From NCBI RefSeq assembly GCF_011386835.1, contig NC_088792.1:237259894-237323893 (forward strand): a DNA stretch of 64,000 bases, in the 5' to 3' direction. The notes below the pieces were generated by a model. It saw only the letters and a list, made by a program, of their open reading frames with translations. It did no database searches and was not told the DNA's origin. Origin of the DNA: Chrysemys picta bellii (lineage: Eukaryota > Chordata > Testudines > Emydidae). Shown piece by piece: positions 1 to 9,930 of the stretch (within the stretch, counting starts at the first letter, position 1; each line of letters starts with the position of its first letter). The position numbers and the translations under genes are program-made.

Positions 1-439
1 AATTGTGAACAACAAAATTGAACAAGAAGCAACAAAGCCATCTCTTTAGGAAATATTAACACAATAGTACACACTGCAACCAGCACCATTTAAGAAGTGT
101 CATATTAATAACTTTCCATCTTAAAATTACTTAAATTGCACTATTATTCCACACAGTAACACAGCTGTATCCTCTTTGAGCTATTCAGGATACTAATCAC
201 ACATTTAGTGCTTCACTATAAGACTTAATGCATTGCCTGATGCTAGAAGAGTGTTGAAATACTAAAATGAAGAGGAAGATTAGCAACAGTAATTGTAAAA
301 CAGTACGCTGGTTTATGGAACTTAATGTGGCAAACAGGTATAGTAAGTAAACTCTTGGGGGAGGGCGGGGGGATGTAGTGAAGACAAACCTTGCCATATC
401 AACACATCACAAGTTGCTGATAAACTATATACTATAGAA
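1..439. other. AT-rich non-coding stretch
   Basis: AT-rich DNA with stop codons in all frames beyond short chance ORFs. I see no repeat family, exon or RNA gene that I can name. A G-rich patch near 355-373 is the only compositional departure. Confidence 0.4.
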
Positions 440-700
440 CAGGGGTTGGCGACCTTTCAGAAGTGGTGTGCCGAGTCTTCGTTTATTCACTCTGATTTAA
501 GGTTTTGCGTGCCAGTAATACATTTTAATGTTTTTAGAAGGTCTCTTGCTATAAGTCTAATACATAATGTAAATAAGGTTTCTAAAACATTAAGAAGCTT
601 CATTTAAAATTAAAATGCACAGCCCCCCAGACTGGTGGCCAGGACCCAGTGAGAGTGCCACTGAAAATCAGCTCGCGTGCCGCCTTTGGCACCCGTGCCA
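440..700 (+). mobile_element. Remnant of a hAT-like non-autonomous DNA transposon
   Basis: The left end begins CAGGGGTTGGCGACC, the style of terminus seen in hAT-type repeats of amniotes (CAGGGGT). The body runs to a GC-rich end near GGCACCCGTGCC. The expected inverted right terminus (GGTCGCCAACCCCTG) is absent, so the copy is truncated or decayed on the right. The 8 bases before the left end (CTATAGAA) and bases near 700-707 (CCATAGAA) differ by one, which could be the 8-bp hAT duplication, but the missing right TIR weakens this. There is no coding capacity. Confidence 0.45.
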
Positions 701-1514
701 TAGAAGGTATTAGGAGATCTGAGAACTATGCATAGAAGAAATATGGAATGTAAACAAGTTGGGGATAATAAAGCCTTTAAAACAAAGACAGTGATATGTT
801 TAAAAATGCTAAAAAGATCAAATAAATATTCAGCACTCACACAAATTATTTTACAATATATCAGTGATGCCTGCATGTATTTTCTAATCTCTTTTGACAG
901 GTGCAGGGTTTTACTACTGGTTGTATAACAATTTTTCTGGCAAGATGATTAATGTATGCTGGTAACATCAACTAATGTGTACTCTTTTCCTGATTGAGTA
1001 TTAGAATGAAAAATAAAGTTATCTTAAAAAAAATAAATAGCTTGGTGCATATGTAATCATATTAACAATTCTGTGCAATGGGAAAACAGTAGTATACAGT
1101 ACAAGGGCATCAAAATAATCTTGCATAAAAGTCATGGCATAACATGTCTCAGAAATGCAGGATTCTGCTGTGGGGTGCCTGATGTAGTGGTCCTTTTACT
1201 GAGATACAACAAATAAAAATGAGTTGCTAGGAGGCCTAGTGATCTAGTAAGTGCACAGGTTGCTACCACAGATTTGGGGTTTTAAACTGAGTTCCTCACA
1301 AAACAGACCAATAGGACTTAATTGCACTGTGGAGGTAGCATGTTCAGTTGATTTAGAAAAGTTGGATAGGAACAGAATGAGTCTCTCCAGAGAACAAAAG
1401 CCTGAAATGGAATTTACCAACTCTAGAGGGAGCTGCATCCAGTCCTTATTTGTTAAAGAGAAAGTTGCCATAACAGAGGTTTTTTTTAAGAGGTGAATGA
1501 ATTCTCGTTGAACA
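701..1514. other. AT-rich stretch, nothing recognised
   Basis: No ORF with recognisable domains, no clear repeat ends and no RNA gene seen in about 800 bases. Confidence 0.35.
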
Positions 1515-1574
1515 CCCCCCCCCCCCCCGGGAGGGGGAGGGGGGAAAGAGAGGAGAGAAGAGAAGGAGAAATGG
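1515..1574. repeat. C14 run joined to a G/A-only tract
   Basis: A run of 14 C is followed at once by a purine-only tract of about 40 bases (G runs, then GA-rich). The C-to-G switch makes a small inverted repeat, and the homopurine tract is of the kind known to form triplex or G-quadruplex structures in vitro. Likely an expanded low-complexity tract; function unknown. Confidence 0.7.
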
Positions 1575-1709
1575 GCACGCAAGTAGGGAGAAAAATACTG
1601 GCAAAACTGTAACAGTTCCAAAAGCTTTAAAAGTGATCTACATCTGCAATTCAAAGCCCAAATTACAAAAACTTTAGAGCAGTATTCCTTTCTGTACCTA
1701 CTAGGAGAC

Positions 1710-2006
1710 TTAGGCCTGGTCTACATTTGGGGGGGAGGGGGGAGAATGATCCAAGTTGCACAACTTCAGCTACGTGAATAATGTTGCTGAAGTTGACATA
1801 CTTCGATCGACTTACCGTGGTGTCTTCACTGCGGTGAGTCAATTGCTGCGGCTCCCCCGTCGACTCCGCCTGCGCCTCTTGCAGCGGTGGAGTACAGGAG
1901 TCGACGGGAGAGTGCTCGGATCGATTTATTGCATCTAGACTAGACGTGATAAATCTACCTCCGCTGGATTGATTGCTACCTGCTGATCTGTGTAGACATA
2001 CCCTTA
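1710..2006. mobile_element. PIF/Harbinger-type miniature element (MITE), about 291 bp
   Basis: The element occupies 1713-2003. Its ends are GGCCTGGTCTACA and, inverted, GGGTATGTCTACA. It is flanked by TTA on both sides (1710-1712 and 2004-2006), the 3-bp duplication typical of PIF/Harbinger transposons. The interior contains GTCGAC- and GATCGATTTATTG-type stretches shared with the copies at 36010 and 62241. It is non-coding and was presumably moved by a transposase encoded elsewhere. Confidence 0.8.
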
Positions 2007-2482
2007 GTACTATTGCAAGAAACACATTGTTAAGACAAATCTTGCAGTAGATGTGATTAGCTTTTCCATGTGTGCTCGATAGAAACAATATTAAAGTAAA
2101 GGAGATCAGAAAAAATTCAAGATGTTGGCATGCTAAGCTTTTTTCTTGTTGCCTATGGGTATATCCAATCCTCAAACTTGGGGTGTAATTCCTAGTTCAA
2201 GGAGACATACTTTGTATTAGCTCTGATCAAACTAGCACACTAAAAATAGAGTAGTTGTGGTGGCATGAGCAACAGGAGGGGCTAGACAGCCTGAGTATGT
2301 ACTTGTCTGAGATGATGGGTACATACTCGAGGAGACTAGCCATTCCCGCTGCTTGCGCTGCCATGAAGTGTAGTCAGACTCCATGGCAGTAGCTAAGAAT
2401 TCTTCTGTTTAAGTCCTGGAAATTAATTTATATATAAGTACTTCTAGATAATGTAAGCCACAACAGACCATCTATTAGCATG
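2007..2482. other. Non-coding stretch with a possible decayed repeat
   Basis: Mostly AT-rich. The part near 2235-2400 (a CTAGAC...GTACATACTC...ACTAGCC pattern) resembles the interior of the Harbinger-like miniature elements seen elsewhere in the window, but no ends or duplication can be placed. Confidence 0.3.
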
Positions 2483-2591
2483 GGCTCTTATCCAGCAAAC
2501 CACTTAAGCACATGCATAATTTTGACTTTAATAGGACTATTCACATGCTTAAAGTTATGCACACACTTAAGTGCTTTGTTGGATTGGGGCC
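2483..2591. repeat. Ancient palindromic repeat
   Basis: An imperfect inverted repeat of about 109 bp. The left side has GGCTCTTATCCAGCAAACCA followed by CTTAAGCACATGCATAA. The right side, inverted, has GGCCCCAATCCAACAAAGCA followed by CTTAAGTG...GCATAAC. Many mismatches and no clear target duplication point to great age. It resembles the palindromic CTTAAGCACATGC repeats that I recall from amniote genomes; the class is uncertain. Confidence 0.55.
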
Positions 2592-4381
2592 ATACATCAC
2601 ACTCATTACCCTCCATCACTATGACTGTGTTGAAGAAGCCTGCACTTAACTAGGGTTGTTTGGACATTTAGAATGTATATTAAAGGAAAGATTCTGAAGT
2701 TGCTCCCATTGATTTCAATGTTATCCATATGTGAACATCAAAAGGTAGAATTTGAAATGCCTATTCCCATCTGAATGATAAATATGTATGAGAATCTCAA
2801 TGGTCTTGTGGCTAACTTTTGGTGAAATAATAAGCCTCCACTCCACATATTTCCTGCTTTGCAGCAATGGTGGTTTCTTATTTTACTCTGTTTTTATCCA
2901 CTTTTATTTTTAAACAGTGGCAACATAAAAGGTCTCCTTTGATTACTTTCCCTTCCCCAACAAAGTTATTTCAATGCTTTGTTACATTTCCACTTTGTAT
3001 TGTTGTCACAGATACTGGCCCTACCACTGGAACAAATATGCAGCCTGGTATCTGTACCAATAAATAAATAAATAAATACACCACCTACAAGTATCATCAT
3101 CTTTCAGCTTGTATTTTTTCATTGCAATTCTTCATTTCATATTCTTCTGTTTTATACCGATCTCACCAAGAATCTTGTTTTCCGCCATGCCGCCTAATTA
3201 AGTTCCATTTCTCCTAGTCCCTACTGCTTGTTATTGTCTTTTCATCATCTTGCTTTAGATCATTTTAAACTAGTGAAGGGACCAGAATTGTATACCCAAT
3301 AATAAATAAAGACAAACACCAGTGTTAAATTTAAGTACATCACCAGGCTAGGAGTACATGAAGGGAACGCTCAAGGCAAAAATCAAGAACAGATAAACAG
3401 TATAGTACAGTCTACTAAAATCAGTGTGATTAAGTTGTTACATAAATGTTAAGACAAAATGATTTAAAACTAAATATTAAGATCTCCTGCTGACATTTTA
3501 TCACCACAGCCAATTGTTTTTATTTCACAGAAAAAAAATCAGTTTTCCAATAATAAAGTCTTTTCCTTAAATAAGCCCATGCTTTGCTTTTAGTTTAAAA
3601 AAAAATAACCCAAGAATCTCTTCTACAGTGCATTCCAAAATAAAAAATTGTATATCACAAAGAAAATAGGAATTTCTCCAATTAGATTTTAATGCTGTTA
3701 TTGAGTATTGTACAAATTATGAATGAATATATTTTATTTAGAAACATATTATTGACAGAAATCTATCAATAGTAATGTGAGTATTGTCAAGGGCCTGTCA
3801 ATATTAATGTAATTATGATTAAGGGGATAACATGGATTTTAGCTATAATACCAAGTAACATCTCCTACATTGCTGCTATCAATATAAGCATTATTATTGA
3901 CCTGTTCTGAGACACTCAGTACTAGATGTATTACCATTAGGCATATTTGTCAATGCATTCTGCCTACAAACATTCTACGTTTAAATTTACAGCCCTATAA
4001 CCTTTGTCAGCAGAAATGCACGAATCCAAGTAATCTCTAAGGTATCATTCTCCCCTACCCCACCCAGCTATTCCCTTGTAATAAACTAATTTCCACAGTT
4101 CCAATGTCACTGCCATCTTGCTCCCCCTTTTCTATCATAATCAACAGAAATATTGCATTTACATATTATTTCTATGCATAAGCTTTGATTTAATTAAGTT
4201 TTTAAAAAACGTTCAAAAGAAAACATTAATTTTTAAAATGTGTTCTGTTCACAACTGTTGTAATTAAAAACCTCATTTGGAATGTGATCCTGGCATGCTT
4301 TAAATTAGTAGGAGCATTCCTGTTGACATAAATGGGTTCAGGATTGAGCACTTTAAAATGATCTCTCTTCTGCAGCAAATT
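2592..4381. other. AT-rich stretch with one short (AATA)n microsatellite
   Basis: About 1.8 kb of AT-rich DNA. An (AATA)n run lies at about 3058-3079. Short ORFs show no domain. No exon, tRNA or intact mobile element seen. Confidence 0.4.
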
Positions 4382-4575
4382 GGGGGGAGGGATAGCTCAG
4401 TGGTTTGAGCATTGGCCTGCTAAACTCAGGGTTGTGAGTTCAATTCTTGAGGGGGCCACTTAGGGATATGGGGCAAAAATCAGTACTTGGTCCTGCTAGT
4501 GAAGGCAGGGGGCTGGACTCGATGACCTTTCAAGGTCCCTTCCAGTTCTAGGAGATATCCTATCTCCTAGAATTT
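4382..4575 (+). mobile_element. tRNA-derived SINE (turtle type)
   Basis: A Pol III SINE of about 190 bp. The head GGATAGCTCAGTGGTTTGAG is an A-box region (4391-4412). GGTTGTGAGTTCAATTC at about 4430-4446 matches the B box (GGTTCGAATCC in true tRNAs). The body continues to a tail with GACTCGATGACC, AAGGTCCCTTCCAGTTCTAG and a terminal AGGAGATATCCTATCTCCT palindrome. The tail GATGACC...AGGTCCCTTCCA is also the 3' end of the CR1 at 17516-19032, so the SINE is presumably copied by CR1-type RT. The family resembles the tRNA-derived SINEs of cryptodiran turtles. Confidence 0.88.
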
Positions 4576-5264
4576 AAATTAAGTTAGTCTTCATGTCATA
4601 AAAAAAAAAACCATATAGAAGACAAAACAATGGCATCCTGATGGAATTTAGGAGGATACCTGTTCCAGAAAAAAAAATTCGCAAATACTGGCATTGGAAA
4701 ACAATTTCATAAAACTTTCACTACTCGATACTGATTAACGCAAGCCTTCATTAGTATACATGGATATACAGGAGTCCAAGATAAGAAAATATAAAAGAAG
4801 TAGCCAGTGTCCAAACATTTACTTTAATATCTTAATCATTAAATCACAAAGGAATAATCAGCAACTCAGGCTCTTTTCTGCAGTCCCCAGCAGGTGTCAC
4901 AGGGAAGTGCCTTGTTAGTGCGGATTCAATGGAGCCATATTATGAAGGAGAGGACGCCATGGGGGGCCAGAGCTAGTGCTGAGACACTGGGCTTCCACAC
5001 AGATAGTATAAGATCCTCCAGGTTTGCAGCTGGCCCAGTCCACTCTCCCCTTTCCCTCCAACTGAGCAACAGTGGAGTATCTGCAAGGGGATCCTCATGG
5101 AGATTTCTTCTACCTAAGCCCCCCTCTTTTAGATTTTTCAATGGGAGGGGGAAATGTGGACCTCAGTTTTTAAGACATCACTTTTAAATGAGAGAGAAAA
5201 ATCATATTCCAAACAATCAGTATTCAAAACTCTTGTTTACACTACAAATGCTTTGAAATTATAG
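4576..5264. other. Non-coding stretch
   Basis: AT-rich on the left and somewhat more GC-rich at 4880-5180. The open frames there, on both strands, overlap each other and show no recognisable domain. No repeat family identified. Confidence 0.35.
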
Positions 5265-5497
5265 CTAAAACCCTAGTGTAGACCCTTTATGCCGACAGGA
5301 GTTTTTCTATTGGCTCAGTAATAGCACCTCTCTCAATGATATTAGCTATTCTGACAGACACTCTTTTGCTAGCATAGCTGTGTCTACAGTGGCAGTTTTA
5401 CAGGCACAGTTATGTTGGCTGGGGTGTGTGTGCTTTTTTCACATGCTGACTGACATAGCTATGCTGACAAAACTTTGTAGTGTAGATCTGGCCTTAT
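5265..5497. mobile_element. Harbinger-like MITE remnant
   Basis: The left end carries CCCTAGTGTAGACCC and the right end TAGTGTAGATCTGGCC, the GTGTAGA-type termini shared with other miniature elements here. TTA follows the right end; the left flank reads TAA/AAA, so the duplication is imperfect. An interior ACAAAACTTTGTAGTGTAG near 5467 is nearly identical to the right end of the larger element at 49117-50664, linking the two as one family. Confidence 0.6.
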
Positions 5498-5784
5498 AAA
5501 CACAATCTCTGAAAGACTAATGAAAAAAATCTTACACCTTAACATTTGTTTATATACCGTCCAATCTCATCTAGTGAGGGCAGAAGTACCCCCAGCTCAA
5601 AGTAACGTTGGGGCCCTGATTGAATTATTTCTTAGCCACTGTAAAATTAATTTGTCATCTGTCATTAGCTCATATAACCTTAAAAATGAATTTCCATAAC
5701 TAAATTTTTTACACGTCAATTAAGTACTTTTTATCATCCAAAAGAATGAACTTGAGTTCTCTAACCATAATACTTCACACTTAC

Positions 5785-5860
5785 ATAAGGGATATTGGTT
5801 TCATTTGTTAGTCTCTAAGGTGCCACAAGAACTCCTTGTTGTTTTTGATAAGGGATATTG
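5785..5860 (+). mobile_element. 50-bp Penelope-like element scrap with 13-bp TSD
   Basis: A 13-bp direct repeat, ATAAGGGATATTG, at 5785-5797 and 5848-5860 brackets only 50 bp. The insert contains TTTGTTAGTCTCTAAGGTGC followed by CACAAG, the same sequence as the 3' region of the Penelope-like element at 41918-41946. It stops in the T-rich stretch just short of the terminal tail found in longer copies. The duplication shows a complete, extremely 5'-truncated insertion rather than a degraded long copy. Confidence 0.85.
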
Positions 5861-5904
5861 AATCACTGAAAATATCTAATTATTTCTCCCAAAATTCCTG
5901 TGCG

Positions 5905-5972
5905 GCACAGAAGTATTATCTGCATTTTACAGACGGAGAAACTGGTTTAGAGAGGCTAAATAATTGTTCAAA
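5905..5972 (+). repeat. Possible MIR/L2-type SINE or LINE tail
   Basis: The sequence ATTTTACAGACGGAGAAACT followed by GAGAGGCTAAATAATTG resembles the conserved tail of MIR/L2-class repeats (ATTTTACAGATGGGGAAACT, then a GAGAGGTTAAGTGACTTG-like part). The copy is short and diverged. Confidence 0.45.
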
Positions 5973-6269
5973 CAGAAAGTCAAGTTTAGAATCAAGTTTA
6001 GAACTCAGATTACAGATTACTCAACCATTTGCTCATTCCCATCTTTGGTTATAATCATATTGTTTATTCTGTTTCTTCCCCAATTCTTCAGAGTGAACAG
6101 AAAACTGATCAAAAGAATGAGACTCTGGCCTTACTACTTCCTATTTAGTGCCAGACCAACAAATTCAAGACACGAGTGCTATTCCCAACTCTAACTCATT
6201 AAGCCTAGATGTTGTAAAACAGGACAAGAAATTAGCCACTATTCTGAGGCACCTTAAATATCTAGAGAC

Positions 6270-6500
6270 CACAGGGAAAGGCGGAAGTCTGGGGACCCCA
6301 CGGGTGCTGGGGGGGGGGGGGCGGAAGGGGGGAAGTCTGGGGGCACCACAGGTGCTGGGCGGGGAGGCGGGCCGCAGCACATGGCCTGGGATTCCTGCTG
6401 GTGCTGGGGGTTGACAGGGCTGGCAGACTCACTACCCAGCTCCACGCAGCTTCCTGGAAGCGGACGGCATGTCCCTGCTGCTCCTAGGCCCACAGCATTT
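6270..6500. repeat. GC-rich repeat patch with a two-copy tandem unit
   Basis: A GC-rich island in AT-rich DNA. A unit containing GGAAGTCTGGGG, then CACC/CCAC..GGTGCTGGG and a G run occurs twice (about 6282-6322 and 6329-6365). The remainder, with CTCCACGCAGCTTCCTGG, looks like the GC-rich interior of a reptile DNA transposon, but no termini are visible. Proline-rich frames here are low-complexity by-products. Confidence 0.4.
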
Positions 6501-7485
6501 GTGCAGGCAGTGAGCCAAATTCTGCTATAAATCCAAAATATGTTCACTGGAGTGAACTCTTCTGGTCTAGTCAATGAAATACATTGCTTTTAGAAGTACA
6601 GTACTTTCTTTTAACATAAGTAATGCATGTCTGTCCATTTCATTTTTTTGTTATTGAACATATATTTATTAGGATATGATATCAAAACTGCATGTGTGTT
6701 TGGAATCACTAGTCAGACTTAACTGGCCACCTGTTTACATACTGAATTTGCTCATCTCACTCAATGCACACACTTTAAAAAAAAAAAAAAATTTAAGCTG
6801 TTGTCACTGCCAAGAGATCCTGAAATGGTTTCTGATTGAATAGATATAATATGATAGTTTTGTGTCAAAATAAGTATATCTACTGGTGAGCTTTTGTTTA
6901 ATGTTAATTAATTTGAAGTGGAAGTTCAATTATCAATTTTTTTCTCTTAAGAGGCAGAAGGTAGAGTATATTTTGTTGCAATACAGCATAGGTGAAAATG
7001 AGGTCCAGGTCCCATATTTTTTCCTTGGTAAACTTTAAAAGGTACTTACTTTGTTCATGTTCTCATGTTTCTTGGCATTGATTGAGCACAGTACATAACC
7101 TTCTTGAACTTTCTTCCCCCCCAGGATTCTCTTTCAAGCTGCCAGTGGCAAAAAAAGTAGCATTTGGTAATTTTCTGAACCCCTATTTTAATCTTCTGTA
7201 GGCACACTTGACCTTCCCTGGTCTTTAAAAGGCCATCTCTTGACTTGCCACCGCCATAGTTAGTGTTACCGTACAAAAGGAGATCCAGAGATTAAAAATG
7301 GGAGTGTCAACATCGGAATGCAGGAAAGTGCTTCTCCCATCCTATGCTAGGAAGCCTCGGGAGGAGGCATAATGATGTACAGTATAAGTTTTTAAATTTA
7401 GTTTATCCATAAGTCCACATTTGGTTCATATGAATCTTGAATTACAATAAATGTCATTGACCCAGTTCTCTGCACGTGAGTCACT
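6501..7485. other. AT-rich stretch, nothing firm
   Basis: Includes an A14 run near 6777. The minus strand at about 7230-7276 has a short open stretch but no splice signals or domain that I can defend. Confidence 0.3.
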
Positions 7486-7489
7486 GACT

Positions 7490-7668
7490 CCTTTATGAAA
7501 GAAACCTCTGACTGCTAGTAGCTGGATAAAAGGGGATGATCGTTCAATAAATTTCCCTGTTCTGTTCATTCCCTCTCAGTGGTTGGTGCTGATGTTTGTC
7601 GGAAGACAGCATACTGGGCTAGATGGACAATTGGTCTGACCCAATATGGCTATTCTCATGTTCTTATT
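7490..7668 (+). mobile_element. 3' end of a CR1-clade LINE
   Basis: The stretch GGAAGACAGCATACTGGGCT, then AGATGGAC..TTGGTCTGACC and CAATATGGCTATTCTCATGTTC parallels the last about 80 bp of the large LINE ending at 24668 (AGACAGG...TCTGACCCAATATGGCCGTT, CTTATGTT). Only the 3' untranslated part is present, as expected for a heavily 5'-truncated insertion. It belongs to the subfamily with a TTCTTATGTT-type terminus, different from the ATTCTATG-tailed CR1 at 17516. Confidence 0.75.
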
Positions 7669-9099
7669 CTTTCAGAAGAAAAAGAGGAATTTATTTTTTT
7701 TGTTCCAAGATGATGCTTTTAAGGTGCATATTAATAAGTGTAGTGGATATTCCAATATGGATACTATTGACTATTTCCATAAGGAGTGCTGGTGGTGGTG
7801 GAGTTAAGTCATAGTTGTCAAACACCTGCTCTGCATAGTTGATCTAGTGCTCCTTACATATCTATGTGGCCTGCATGATCTATTCAGAATCTACTGAAAC
7901 ATAATTTAAAAAAAAATTCTAGACATCATGGTTATAAAGTTAACCCTCTAACTGCAAAGTGAGTAACTGATGTGATAATTTCATAAGTCTGTGGACAGCC
8001 TGAAACAATAGATTTCAGGTATGAATTCCTTCACGCCAATTAATCTAATGGGAATATTAACTCCAGAGACAAATACTGACACAAATATAAATATTTAACA
8101 ATTTTATTGACGATCACTTAATCAGATGAGCTGGGGATGATGAAGACCACACATGAATGGAAATTGGGAGCTACTGCACAGGAAAGAAAATAGAAGAGGG
8201 CTATAAACAGAGAAAACAGGATGGGGAAAGAAGAAAAACGTAGAAATTCACTCTATAAAAGGTAGAAATAATGGTGGTCCTAAATGTGAACATTTACCTA
8301 CTCTGAGATGTTGACTTGTGAGTTAATAACAAAGTTTAATTTACTACAACCAGGCCCTTTTCCCTGCACAAACAGTGCACCTCAACCTTTGTGCAAGTTT
8401 ACCACTGATATCAGGGGCAGAAGTGGACGGAAAGAGAAATAGGAGGGTGATTGCTATGGACTGAAGGGAATGTACAGTCCTAATTTTTTTAACCCTGGTC
8501 TATGAATTAAAAATAGAATTCAGCTGTCTTCAAAAATAAGTTTAACATTAGCAGGTTAAGGGATAAAACTGTATTCACTATGTAACCCTCATACTCCACT
8601 CAACTGGTCATCAGGAGCCCAAGTGCTGTCCAAGTGAAACCAGAGGGCAGCCATCCTCAGCAGAGAACAGCCCCAATGTGTAATGAGCATAGCAAAGACT
8701 ACAACCCCAGTATGTAACACCCCATCTTAATCCTAAAGGTCTAGTGGTCAAACCCTGGCCTGCAGGGTTCCTATAGCTGCCACTTTGGACATGGCACATT
8801 CCAGGCTGGGTGGGCCCTGTAGTCTCTCCATAGGCCACCATCAAAGAGAAATGGGCAGGAGATCAAAGGCCACACAGAAGAGCTAGAGGAGGCTTTCCTA
8901 TCACCACTGTATTGTGACCCCTGCTGCCAGCCAGTCACCAGTTGGCATAGTTGGAAGCCTATTAAAATTGATGCCAGGCCCAAGTCTTTGACTACGCCAG
9001 AGGCAGTGCCTGAGCGCTCCTAGTCCCCCCAGGCAGGGGCAGTTCTGGGGCCATTAATGGTGAACTTTTAGGAAAGGGGAGTTGCCTTCCTAGGTCTGA
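7669..9099. other. Non-coding stretch upstream of the CpG island
   Basis: AT-rich to about 8.6 kb, then more balanced. At 8698-8716 GACTACAACCCCAGTATG resembles the ACTACAA(C/T)TCCCAG element known from CpG-island promoters (ZNF143/SBS motif), but with mismatches. No exon or named repeat recognised. Confidence 0.3.
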
Positions 9100-9930
9100 G
9101 AAATAAAAACCTGAAATTCACTAGAATAAACAGACCCCTCCCCGCAAGACACTTCCGCTCCGGGCGCCCCCTGGCCCGCCACAGCTTCCCCCTCCCCACT
9201 GCACCGCCGCATCCTTATTCTCCCCCGAACTCCTCCCCCGGTTTGCCCCAGACTGACCTCTGCTGCCGTCCTGGCTGCTGCCCAGAGCAGCCTGGCGCTG
9301 AGGGGCGGGCTCGGCCGGCCCGCTCGCCCCCCGGCTTTCAGGCGAGGAGAACCTGAGCTTCCCTCTCGCCGCCTGCTAGTGGGAGGCGAAGCACCCGGTG
9401 AGCCGGCTCCCACTCGCCCCGCCGTGTGGTGCCAGGGCTGGGCACGGTGGCCCGTCTCCCGACCAGGCCTGGCTCAGCTATTAACAGCAAGTTGCAACCC
9501 GGATCATAGAGCCCGCGCCTACTGCCTAGAACGGCCGTCACACAGCCCAACAGATACCACAGCTATAGAGTCAGCCGCCTAGAGTGCCCCCAACTAAACA
9601 GGAAAATGCCATCGAGCAAAGCTTCTCCTCGCCTAACTAAGGGACCCGGGATAGTAGCCAGGCTCGCGCTTCCGGGGGTGACAGCGGTAACAGCTATTTA
9701 AATGACAAACCATTCAACCAATCAGAGGAAGGAGAGCAACTGGCCAATGGGGGTGAGTTTGATAGGAAGCGAGGCGGTGTGGGAGGAGGGGAGCGCGGTA
9801 AACTCTGGGGAGAGGGCTGGGGGCTGCGCGGCCTGCCCGGGCGCCTGCCCCGACTGTTGCTTTAATGTGCGGTCTGCGTTTCGTTCCTTCTCCTGCCACC
9901 CTTTAAAACTGTGTGTTTTGTAGCAGCGGC
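9100..9930. other. CpG island, probable promoter of a host gene
   Basis: About 0.8 kb of GC-rich DNA dense in CpG, in sharp contrast with the AT-rich surroundings. It has CCGCCCC/GGGGCGG-type boxes, an ETS-like CTTCCGG near 9669, and CCAAT boxes (separate entry). A plausible splice donor on the minus strand (GCAGAG|GTCAGT, exon edge at 9258) would give a first exon of about 400 nt from a start near 9665. On the plus strand GGGGGTGAGTTT near 9750 is also donor-like. Short open frames here do not look like a known protein. I cannot identify the gene, and its other exons may be outside the window. Confidence 0.6.
9693..9750 (-). promoter_or_regulatory. Candidate core promoter: two CCAAT boxes and a TATA-like box
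   Basis: CCAATCAG at 9718-9725 and GGCCAATGG at 9742-9750 are two CCAAT (NF-Y-type) boxes 26 bp apart. CTATTTAAAT at 9693-9702 reads ATTTAAATAG on the minus strand, a weak TATA-like box. Read leftwards, the order CCAAT, CCAAT, TATA-like, then start near 9665 has conventional spacing. Since CCAAT boxes work in both orientations, a divergent plus-strand start near 9800-9850 is also possible. This is inference from motifs only. Confidence 0.45.

Noticed and set aside
4382..4460. Possible functional tRNA gene
   Set aside because: A- and B-box-like sequences belong to a SINE head; the cloverleaf is not maintained and a CR1-like tail follows.
7055..7276. Minus-strand exon downstream of the CpG-island promoter
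   Set aside because: No convincing acceptor or donor sites, stops in the ATG-initiated frame, and no domain.
8690..8720. ZNF143/SBS promoter element
   Set aside because: Only a partial match (GACTACAACCCCAGTATG) outside the CpG island; too weak to list as a site.
9090..9550. Short minus-strand frames in the CpG island as coding exons
   Set aside because: Low-complexity, Arg/Gly/Ser-rich, no recognised protein; more likely untranslated first-exon sequence, if transcribed.
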